Part shown: piece by piece, positions 20,580-28,761 of the stretch | How positions within the stretch are numbered: position 1 is the first letter of the stretch | How the letters are laid out: every line of letters begins with the position of its first letter | Assembly: GCA_021813365.1 (NCBI GenBank) | Contig: JAKALB010000001.1 | Location: 1-64,000, forward strand | DNA length: 64,000 bases | Direction: 5' to 3' | Source: Pseudomonadota bacterium | GTDB taxonomy: Bacteria > Pseudomonadota > Alphaproteobacteria > Rhodobacterales > Rhodobacteraceae | Notes under the pieces: generated by a model | The model's input: the letters and a program-made list of their open reading frames with translations, nothing else | The model's database searches: none | Told to the model about the DNA's origin: nothing | Made by a program: the position numbers and the translations under genes

Positions 20580-21968
20580 ATGGCCTCGACCGGCTTTGCC
20601 GCGAAATTTGGCGCGGATCGACGCGACTTCCTGCGCCTGCGGACGCTGATCCTGCTGCGCTGGACCGCGATCATTGGCCAGGGAACGGCGCTGCTGGTCG
20701 CGGTTCAGGTGTTCGGGCTGAAACTGCCGCTTGGCGCCTGCCTGATGGTGGTGGCGGTGCTGGTCATCGCCAATGTCGGCTCGCAGATCGTTTATCCGGC
20801 CAGCAAGCGGCTGAGCGACCGCGAAGCCCTGCTGATGCTGACCTTCGACCTGCTGCAACTGGCGGCGCTGCTGCTGCTCACCGGCGGAATCGACAATCCC
20901 TTTGCGCTGTTGCTGCTGGTGCCCGTCTCGATCTCGGCAACGGCACTGACGCTGGAGGCCACAGCCTTTCTGGGGCTGATGGCGGCGATCCTGGTGACGC
21001 TGATGCTGCGCATCAATGTTCCTCTCGAGACGGTCGACGGCCGGGTGCTGACCCTGCCCGGCCTGTTCCGTCTGGGCTATTGGCTGGCGCTCTTGATCGG
21101 CACCGGGTTCCTGGCGCTGTATTCCCGGCGCGTGGCGCAGGAAATGCGCGCGATGGCCGATGCCCTGCTGGCGGTGCAGATGGCCCTGGCGCGCGAACAG
21201 AAGCTGACCGATCTGGGCGGCGTGGTGGCCGCCGCGGCGCATGAACTCGGCACGCCGCTGGCCACGATCAAGCTGGTCTCGACCGAGCTGATCGACGAAT
21301 TGGCCGACCGGCCGGCTCTGGCCGAGGATGCGGCACTGATCCGCGATCAGGCAGACCGCTGCCGCGACATCCTGCGCTCGATGGGCCGCGTGGGAAAGGA
21401 GGATCGGCAGGTGTTGCAGGCGCCGTTGGGCGAGGTGATCCGTGTGGCGGCAGAGCCGCATCTGGACCGGGGCAAGACCGTGCTGATCAGCCTGCAACCC
21501 GAAGGCGATGGCGAAGATCGCCAGCCCCTGGTGCAGCGTCGGCCCGAAGTGATCCACGGGCTGCGCAACCTGGTGCAGAACGCGGTCGATTTCGCCCGGA
21601 GCCGGGTCTGGATCGACGGCAGCTGGACCGCCGACCGCATCACGCTGCGGGTGGTCGACGACGGCCCGGGCTATCCTCCGCAGATGCTGGGGCGGATCGG
21701 CGACCCTTTTCTGCGGGTGCGGTCGCGGCCGCAGGAGACGCTGCTGCGGCCGGAATATGAAGGCATGGGGCTGGGCCTGTTCATCGCCAAGACCCTGCTG
21801 GAGCATACCGGGGCGGAATTGACCTTTGCCAATGCCGCCGACCCTTTCCTGGATCCGGCCGAGCGGCCGGAACGCTGCGGCGCGCTGGTCATGGTCAGCT
21901 GGCCGCGTGCGGTGTTCGAGGCCCGGCCCGAAGAGCTGCAAGGCCTGAACCGCCCGCTTTCAGCCTAG
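20580..21968 (+). CDS. regB: RegB/PrrB redox sensor histidine kinase
   Basis: GGIDNPF quinone-motif heptad, H-box AAAHELGTPLATIK, downstream Cys in ADRCRDILRSMG, HATPase motifs. Confidence 0.95.
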   Translation: MASTGFAAKFGADRRDFLRLRTLILLRWTAIIGQGTALLVAVQVFGLKLPLGACLMVVAVLVIANVGSQIVYPASKRLSDREALLMLTFDLLQLAALLLLTGGIDNPFALLLLVPVSISATALTLEATAFLGLMAAILVTLMLRINVPLETVDGRVLTLPGLFRLGYWLALLIGTGFLALYSRRVAQEMRAMADALLAVQMALAREQKLTDLGGVVAAAAHELGTPLATIKLVSTELIDELADRPALAEDAALIRDQADRCRDILRSMGRVGKEDRQVLQAPLGEVIRVAAEPHLDRGKTVLISLQPEGDGEDRQPLVQRRPEVIHGLRNLVQNAVDFARSRVWIDGSWTADRITLRVVDDGPGYPPQMLGRIGDPFLRVRSRPQETLLRPEYEGMGLGLFIAKTLLEHTGAELTFANAADPFLDPAERPERCGALVMVSWPRAVFEARPEELQGLNRPLSA

Positions 21969-22023
21969 GCAGCGGCATTTCCGCAGTCAGGTGCCGGAGG
22001 GCCGGAATATACTTTCGATTGAA

Positions 22024-22038
22024 TTAACTTTCCGTTAG
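22024..22038. promoter_or_regulatory. CtrA-type box candidate (TTAAC-N5-GTTAG)
   Basis: gaaTTAACtttccGTTAGgt; one mismatch to TTAAC-N5-GTTAA; about 50 nt upstream of the PAS protein start. Confidence 0.4.
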
Positions 22039-22086
22039 GTAAATATCCTCTAAGTTGTATCAGTAACCTTGTGGTGCTGGTGCTGG

Positions 22087-23652
22087 ATGAACGGATTGCT
22101 TGCCTCGGGTTTGGTCATCGGCGCCACCGCTGTCGCGGCCGTGGCCTTTGGCCTGTGGCTCGACAGCTGGATGACGCGGCGCAAACCGGTGCGGCGGCCG
22201 TCGCTGTTTGCCGAAACCCAGGTCGGCGCGGTGTTCCTGTTCGATGGCGAGGCGCTGGTGGATTGTTCGCCCGCGGCCCGGGCGATCCTGGCGCAGCAGT
22301 TGACGCATTCCGGCCCCTGGGTGCGGCTGATGTCGTTCCTGGCGCCGCGGTTTCCCGATGTCGAGGCGCGGCTGCGCGCGTTGGGTGAACAGGGCGCGCT
22401 GACCATGGCGTCGGAAAGCGACCGGCCGCTGCTGTTGTCGGCCGAACTGCGCGGCGGGCTGACGCGGGTGACGCTGATCGACGCAGAGCGTGAAGACCGG
22501 ATGCCCGGCCAGGACCCGATGATCTATCGCGCCCAGGTCGAGGAGCTTGAGCAGCTGCGCAATGTCGTGGCCCAGGCGCCGGTGCTGATCTGGCGCGAGA
22601 AGGCCGATGGTTCGATCATCTGGGCCAATGCGACCTATGTGATGCTGCTGACCGAACTGCTGGAGCCGGGCACCGATCTGGCCTGGCCCCTGCCCGGCCT
22701 GTTCGAGGCAAAAGAGCCGACCCCCGGCAAGCCGGACCGCCGCAAGCTGAAGCTGCAGAACGGAACCGAAGTCTGGTACGAGCTGCAACGGCGCGTCGAA
22801 GGAACAGAGCGGCTGATCTTTGCCCTGCCGGCGGACCAGATCGAAATGGCCGAACGGGCGCTGCGCGACGTGTTGGTGACGCTGACCAAGACCTTCGCCC
22901 ACCTGCATGTCGGCCTGGCGATCTTTGACAAGGAGCGCCACCTGCAACTGTTCAACCCGGCGATGACCGATCTGACCGGCCTGCCGGTCGATCTTCTGGC
23001 GCGCAAACCCAGCCTGACCGCCGTGCTGGACGCAATGCGTGAGCGCAACACGATCCCTGAACCGAAGGATTACCGCAGTTGGCGGCGGCAACTGATCCAG
23101 ATGGAAAGGGCCGCGGTGGCCGGCAGCTATGAGGAAACCTGGAGCCTGCCCTCGGGCCAGACCTATCGCGTGATCGGCCGGCCGCATCCCGATGGTGCGC
23201 TGGCGCTGATCCTCGAAGACATCTCGGACGAGATGACGCGCTCGCGGCGCTATCGGGCCGAAATCGAGCTGGGCCTCTCGGTGCTGGATGGGCTGGACGA
23301 GGCGGTGGCGGTGTTCTCTCAGGCCGGGCAACTGGTGATGTCGAACGCCGCCTATGCGCAGCTCTGGAACCATGACCCCGGGTCGGACTTGTCGGACGCC
23401 TCGCTGACCAACGTGGTGCGGCACTGGAAGACCGCCTCGGCGCCCAGCCCGGTCTGGGCGCAGTTCGAGGATCTGGCTTCCGGCGGGGGGGATCGCCAGG
23501 GTTTGAGCGCCGAGGCGCGGCTGGTCGACGGGCGGCTGCTGACCTGCCGGTTCACGCCACTGGTCGGCGGCGCGACCATGGCCGCGTTCCGGGTGGTGCC
23601 ACCGGTTCCCGCCGCGCGCGCCGTGGCCGAAGCCGACCGGAAACTCGCCTGA
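22087..23652 (+). CDS. divL: PAS-domain protein lacking a kinase domain (DivL-type)
   Basis: N-terminal TM, several PAS repeats (FAHLHVGLAIFDKERHLQLFNPAM; GLDEAVAVFSQAGQLVMSNAAYAQLW); no H-box or HATPase; upstream of tsaE as in other alphaproteobacteria. Confidence 0.7.
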   Translation: MNGLLASGLVIGATAVAAVAFGLWLDSWMTRRKPVRRPSLFAETQVGAVFLFDGEALVDCSPAARAILAQQLTHSGPWVRLMSFLAPRFPDVEARLRALGEQGALTMASESDRPLLLSAELRGGLTRVTLIDAEREDRMPGQDPMIYRAQVEELEQLRNVVAQAPVLIWREKADGSIIWANATYVMLLTELLEPGTDLAWPLPGLFEAKEPTPGKPDRRKLKLQNGTEVWYELQRRVEGTERLIFALPADQIEMAERALRDVLVTLTKTFAHLHVGLAIFDKERHLQLFNPAMTDLTGLPVDLLARKPSLTAVLDAMRERNTIPEPKDYRSWRRQLIQMERAAVAGSYEETWSLPSGQTYRVIGRPHPDGALALILEDISDEMTRSRRYRAEIELGLSVLDGLDEAVAVFSQAGQLVMSNAAYAQLWNHDPGSDLSDASLTNVVRHWKTASAPSPVWAQFEDLASGGGDRQGLSAEARLVDGRLLTCRFTPLVGGATMAAFRVVPPVPAARAVAEADRKLA

Positions 23653-23694
23653 CCACGCCTTGCGCCGGGCCATGGCCGGGGTAGACTCGGCACC

Positions 23695-25140
23695 ATGCAA
23701 GTTGCGCTGATCCTTGACCTGCCGACGCCCGAGGCGACCGAAGACCTGGCTCGGGTGCTGGCGGGCGGGTTGCAGGCGGGTGACAGCCTGCTGCTGGAAG
23801 GGCCGATCGGGGCCGGCAAGTCGCATCTGGCCCGGGCGCTGATCCGCTCGCGTCTGGGCAACCCCTCCGAGGAAGTGCCCTCGCCCAGTTTCACCCTGGT
23901 GCAGACCTATCCCGGCGATCCGCCGATCTGGCATGCCGACCTCTATCGCCTGGGCCACCCCGACGAGGTGCTGGAACTGGGCCTGGATGCGGCGTTCGAG
24001 ACCGACATCACCCTGGTGGAATGGCCCGACCGGCTGGGCCGCGATGCACCCGCCGACGCGATTCGCGTGGCCTTGGCGCCGGCGGGAGAGGGGCGGCGGG
24101 CCACGATCCGCCTCTCTGGCCGCGAGGCCCTGGCAGTCGCCCTGCGGGAATTTGCCCTGGCGCTGTTTCTGGCGCGCTGCGGGTGGGCCGCGGCCGAGCG
24201 GGAGCCGCTGGCAGGCGATGCCTCGGGCCGGCGGTTCATCCGGCTGCGGCGGGCGGATCGCACTGCGGTGCTGCTGGACAATCCGCCGGGCCTGGCCGAC
24301 CGGGTCGACGACTATGTGAAGATCGGTCGGCACCTGCGCCGGATCGGCCTGTCCGCACCCGAAATCTTCGCCGAGGATCTGGCCAACGGCTTTCTGCTGC
24401 TTGAGGATCTCGGCGACGACCTGCTGTCGCGCCGTCTCATGACCCGCCCGCAGGAAGAGGCTGCGCTTTACGCCCTGGCCTGTGATGCGCTGGTGCAGAT
24501 GCAGGCAGCGCCCGCGCCGGACGGTCTGCCGAACCTCAGCGCCGAGGACTGGGCCGAAGCGGCGCTGCTGGCGCTGAGCTTCTATGTCCGGGGCGCGACG
24601 GGCCAGACGCCAGACCCCGGGCCATTGCGCGCGGCGCTGGTCCAGGCGCTGCGGGCCTTTGGCGACGGGCCCAGGGTGCTGATCCACCGGGATTACTTCA
24701 TGGGCAACCTGTTGTTGCTGCCGCGTCCGGGCACTGCCGCCCTCGGGCTGGTGGATTTCCAATCGGGGCAGTTGGGGCAGCCGGTCTACGACCTCGTCTC
24801 GCTGCTGCAAGACGCCCGCCGCGATGTCGCCCCCGCCGTCGAGGCCGCCACCAAGGCGCGGTTTGCCACCATCACCGGCGCCGGTCCGCAGTTTCAGGCC
24901 GCCTATGCCGTCTGGGGCGTTCAGCGCGCGCTGCGTATCCTGGGCATCTTTGCCCGGCTGTGCCTGGTCGAGGGCAGGCCGGCCTATCTGGACCACCTGC
25001 CCCGGGTGATGCGCGATCTGCGCCGCAACCTGGCCCATCCGGGACTGGAGAAACTCGATCGTCTCTGCGAAGGCCTGTTGCCCAATCCGACCCCGAAAGT
25101 CCTGAGCCGTCTGAGGTCGCAATGCGGCGCTTTCCGCTGA
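23695..25140 (+). CDS. tsaE: Bifunctional TsaE / AmgK-like sugar phosphotransferase
   Basis: N-terminal GPIGAGKSHLARAL...PSPSFTLVQTYPG...HADLYRL (TsaE); C-terminal GDASGRRFIRL...LLEDLGDDL...HRDYFMGNLL...LVDFQSGQLGQPVYDLVSLLQDARRDV (AmgK). Confidence 0.92.
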   Translation: MQVALILDLPTPEATEDLARVLAGGLQAGDSLLLEGPIGAGKSHLARALIRSRLGNPSEEVPSPSFTLVQTYPGDPPIWHADLYRLGHPDEVLELGLDAAFETDITLVEWPDRLGRDAPADAIRVALAPAGEGRRATIRLSGREALAVALREFALALFLARCGWAAAEREPLAGDASGRRFIRLRRADRTAVLLDNPPGLADRVDDYVKIGRHLRRIGLSAPEIFAEDLANGFLLLEDLGDDLLSRRLMTRPQEEAALYALACDALVQMQAAPAPDGLPNLSAEDWAEAALLALSFYVRGATGQTPDPGPLRAALVQALRAFGDGPRVLIHRDYFMGNLLLLPRPGTAALGLVDFQSGQLGQPVYDLVSLLQDARRDVAPAVEAATKARFATITGAGPQFQAAYAVWGVQRALRILGIFARLCLVEGRPAYLDHLPRVMRDLRRNLAHPGLEKLDRLCEGLLPNPTPKVLSRLRSQCGAFR

Positions 25141-25826
25141 TGATCTTTGCCGCCGGCTTCGGCACCCGGATGGGCGCGCTGACCGCCGATCGGCCCAAGC
25201 CGCTGATCCCGGTGAGGGGTCGCCCGCTGATCGACCATGCCCTGGCCCTGGCGGCCGCGGTGCCGGTCGGGCCGGTGGTGGTGAATCTGCATTACCTGGG
25301 CGAGCAGCTGGCCGCGCATCTGGCGGGGCGGGATGTGCTGTTGTCGTGGGAGCGCGATCAGATCCTGGAAACCGGCGGCGGACTGAAGCGGGCGTTGCGG
25401 CTGCTGGGGGCCGGACCGGTGATGACCCTGAACCCGGATGCCGTCTGGACCGGGCCGAACCCTCTGGTGACGCTGCAATCCGCCTGGACCGACGGGATCG
25501 AGGGGCTGCTGCTGGTTGCCCCGCCAGAGCGGTTGCGCGGTCGGGCAACGGCGTCGGCCGATTTCGTGATGGACAGTGCCGGCCGGCTACGGCGGGCCGA
25601 CGGCGCGTGCGAGGGCGTGGTCTATCTGGGCGCGCAGATCCTCCAGCCCCAGCCGGTGGCGGATTGGCCCGAACCGGTGTTCTCGTTGAACAGGGTCTGG
25701 GATAGGATGATCGCGCGCGGCGGGCTCTATGGCGTCCTTCATTCGGGCGGCTGGTGCGATGTCGGCTCGCCCGCGGGCATTGCCCAGGCCGAGGCCCTGC
25801 TGGCGGAGGAGGACTTGGGTGGCTGA
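25122..25826 (+). CDS. murU: MurU-like nucleotidyltransferase
   Basis: MIFAAGFGTRMGALTADRPKPLIPVRGRPLIDHAL; overlaps upstream ORF. Confidence 0.85.
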   Translation: MRRFPLMIFAAGFGTRMGALTADRPKPLIPVRGRPLIDHALALAAAVPVGPVVVNLHYLGEQLAAHLAGRDVLLSWERDQILETGGGLKRALRLLGAGPVMTLNPDAVWTGPNPLVTLQSAWTDGIEGLLLVAPPERLRGRATASADFVMDSAGRLRRADGACEGVVYLGAQILQPQPVADWPEPVFSLNRVWDRMIARGGLYGVLHSGGWCDVGSPAGIAQAEALLAEEDLGG

Positions 25827-28761
25827 ACTTTTCGCACTGCCGCTGGGTACCGATTTCGCCAATGGCTTCGTGGACGGGCTGTTGGCCCGCCATCGCGGCT
25901 TGCCGCCGGAAAAGCTGGCGCGGATCACGATCCACGCCAACAGCCGGCGGATGCGCCGCCGGATTGCCGAGGCACTGAAGGCGCGCGGCGTGCGGTTGCT
26001 GCCACGGCTGAAGCTGGTCTCGGACCTTGCGGATGACCTGATCCTGGCCGACCTGCCGCCGCAGGCCCCGGCCCTGCGCCGGCGGCTGCAACTGAACCAG
26101 CTGATCCGCGCCCTGATCGCGCAAGAACCGGGCCTGGCCCCGACCTCGGCCGTGCAGGACCTGACCGACAGCCTGTTCGCCCTCATGGAAGAAATGGATT
26201 CCGAAGGAATCGAACCCGCGGCCCTGCGCCAGCTTGACCTGGCCGAACATTCCGAACACTGGGCGCGCAGCCTCAAGTTCCTGACCATCCTGGTCCCGTT
26301 CTTTGCCCGCTCGGCCGAGCGCGGCGCCGGCGCGCGCAGCCGGATCGCGGCGCAGCGCCTGGCCGAATTGTGGGCCGCGGCGCCACCGGCCGATCCGGTG
26401 ATCGTGGCGGGTTCGACCGCGTCGCGCGGGGCGATATCCGCCTTCATGGAGGCGGTGGCGCGGCTGCCGAACGGCGCGGTGGTGCTGCCCGGCTATGATT
26501 TTGACATGCCGGCATCGGTCTGGGATGCGCTGGACCATGCCGTGACCGCCGAGGATCATCCGCAATTCCGCTTTCTGCGCCTGGCCCAGCGGTTGGGCCT
26601 GACGCCGCAGGAGGTGCAGCCCTGGGCGCAAGTCGCCCCGCGCGATCCGGCGCGGGACCGGGTGATTTCCCTGGCGCTGCGCCCCGCGCCGGTCACGGAT
26701 CAGTGGCTCGTCGAAGGTGCCGCGCTGACCGACCTGCCTCAGGCGCTGGCCGGGGTCAGCCTGATCGAGGCGCAATCCCCCAGAGATGAGGCTCAGGCGC
26801 TGGCGCTGATCTTGCGGCATGCGTTGGAAACCGGGCAGAAAGCGGCTCTGATCACGCCCGATCGGCTGTTGACCCGGCGGGTGACGGCGGCGCTGGATCG
26901 CTGGGGGATCCGACCGGACGACTCGGCCGGCCGCCCGCTGATCCTTTCGGCGCCGGGGCGGTTTCTGCGCCACGTCGCGGACCTGTTCTGCGAGCGGTTG
27001 ACGGCGGCACGGCTGCTGGTGCTCTTGAAACACCCGATGGTGAGCAGCGGTGGCGGCCGCGGCCCGCACCTTCTGCTGACGCGCGAACTGGAACTGAGGC
27101 TGCGGCGGCATGGGCCGGTGTTTCCGGCTGCCGAGGATATCCGGCGGCTGGTGAAGGAAAGTGACGGCGCGGCGCAGGCCTGGGCGACGGGGATCGCGGC
27201 CGTGCTGGATCGCCTGGCGGGGCCGGACCGCAGGCCGCTGGGCGACTGGGTGGCGCTGCATCGCAGCCTGGCCGAGGCGCTGGCGCGCGGGACCGATCCT
27301 GGCGGATCGGGTGCGCTGTGGCTTGAACAGCCGGGCGAGGCGTGCCGCGCGATCCTGGAGGAACTGGCCCTTGAGGCCCCGCACGGCGGCGAGATTTCGG
27401 CCCTGGAATACCGCGATCTGTTCGCCGCGCTGCTGGCCGACAAGGCCGTGCAGGACAGCACACCCGTGCACGAAGGCGTGCAGATCCTGGGCGCGCGCGA
27501 AGCCCGGGAATGTGACGCCGATCTCGTGATCCTGGCCGGATTGAACGAGGGCAGCTGGCCCGCCCTGCCCGGCCCCGACCCCTGGCTGAACCGGGCGCTG
27601 CGGCGCGATCTGGGCCTGTTGTTGCCAGAGCGCCAGATCGGCCTTTCGGCGCATGACTTCCAGCAGGCGGTGTCGGCCCCCCGGACGGTGCTGAGCCGGG
27701 CGGTCCGGTCGGACGATTCCGAAACGGTGCCGGCTCGCTGGCTGAACCGGTTGACGAACCTGCTGGCGGGGCTGCCCGCCGCGCAGGGGCCCGAGGCTTT
27801 GGCGGCGATGCGGCGGCGGGGTGAGGGCTGGCTGCGGCTGGCCGGGCAGATCGACCGCCCTGGCGCCGCGGATCGGGCCGATCCCGGCCTGCAGCCGGCG
27901 CCGCGACCGCGGGTGATTCCGCCGGCCGGTGCCCGTTTCGACACCCTGTCGCTGACCGAGCTGGAGCGGCTGATCCGTGACCCCTATGCGATTTATGCCA
28001 AGCGGATTCTGTCTCTGCGACCGCTGGATTCGTTGCTGGCCGAGCCCGATTACGCCGATCGCGGCACTGCCTTTCACCGCGTGCTGGAGCGGTTCGTCAA
28101 GGAGCGGCCCGCCGACGAGGACCTGCCCGCGGCCCGGGCACGGCTGATGGCCAGCGCCGCGCAGATCCTGGGCAGGGAAATGCCGTTCCCGCTGCATCGC
28201 GCGCTGTGGCTGGCGCGGTTCGAGGCGGCGGCGGATGGGCTGTTGCAGCAGGACCGCGACGTGGGCGAAGCGGTGGATGTCGAGGTTTCGGGCGCACTCG
28301 CGGTCGAACAGACCGGCGTGACCCTGCAGGGGCGGCTGGATCGGGTCGACCGGCGCGCCGATGGGCGGCTGGTGCTGATCGACTTCAAGACCGGGCTGGT
28401 GCCCTCCCCGCCCCAGCAGGACAGGTTCGCCTTGCAGCTGCGCGCCGGGGCGGTTCTGGTCGAGCGCGGTGCCTTTTCTCTGCCCGCGCCGGCCGAAGTG
28501 GCCGAGATCCGCTATGTCGGGGTCAGCGAGGCCGGCAAGGTGGTGGCGACCCCGCTGGACGCCGCCATGAAGGACGAAATCTGGAACGGGCTGGTAAAGC
28601 TCCTTTCGCATTACCGCCGCGGCGGGACGGGATTTTCGGCGCGGCGGGCACATATGAGCGTGTCCGACACGTCGGATTATGACCAGTTGTCGCGTTTCGG
28701 CGAATGGGACATGGCCGCACCGACCCAGGCGGTGCGGGTGGGGGATCGCGCTGATGGATGA
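25819..28761 (+). CDS. addB: Double-strand break repair protein AddB
   Basis: AddB-type sequence; C-terminal PD-(D/E)XK nuclease region TAFHRVLERFV...LVLIDFKTG; GTG start at 25819. Confidence 0.92.
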   Translation: MAELFALPLGTDFANGFVDGLLARHRGLPPEKLARITIHANSRRMRRRIAEALKARGVRLLPRLKLVSDLADDLILADLPPQAPALRRRLQLNQLIRALIAQEPGLAPTSAVQDLTDSLFALMEEMDSEGIEPAALRQLDLAEHSEHWARSLKFLTILVPFFARSAERGAGARSRIAAQRLAELWAAAPPADPVIVAGSTASRGAISAFMEAVARLPNGAVVLPGYDFDMPASVWDALDHAVTAEDHPQFRFLRLAQRLGLTPQEVQPWAQVAPRDPARDRVISLALRPAPVTDQWLVEGAALTDLPQALAGVSLIEAQSPRDEAQALALILRHALETGQKAALITPDRLLTRRVTAALDRWGIRPDDSAGRPLILSAPGRFLRHVADLFCERLTAARLLVLLKHPMVSSGGGRGPHLLLTRELELRLRRHGPVFPAAEDIRRLVKESDGAAQAWATGIAAVLDRLAGPDRRPLGDWVALHRSLAEALARGTDPGGSGALWLEQPGEACRAILEELALEAPHGGEISALEYRDLFAALLADKAVQDSTPVHEGVQILGAREARECDADLVILAGLNEGSWPALPGPDPWLNRALRRDLGLLLPERQIGLSAHDFQQAVSAPRTVLSRAVRSDDSETVPARWLNRLTNLLAGLPAAQGPEALAAMRRRGEGWLRLAGQIDRPGAADRADPGLQPAPRPRVIPPAGARFDTLSLTELERLIRDPYAIYAKRILSLRPLDSLLAEPDYADRGTAFHRVLERFVKERPADEDLPAARARLMASAAQILGREMPFPLHRALWLARFEAAADGLLQQDRDVGEAVDVEVSGALAVEQTGVTLQGRLDRVDRRADGRLVLIDFKTGLVPSPPQQDRFALQLRAGAVLVERGAFSLPAPAEVAEIRYVGVSEAGKVVATPLDAAMKDEIWNGLVKLLSHYRRGGTGFSARRAHMSVSDTSDYDQLSRFGEWDMAAPTQAVRVGDRADG

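Noticed and set aside
24200-25140. Aminoglycoside resistance kinase
   Set aside because: APH fold, but fusion to TsaE, the overlapping MurU gene and sequence motifs fit AmgK sugar kinase better than resistance.
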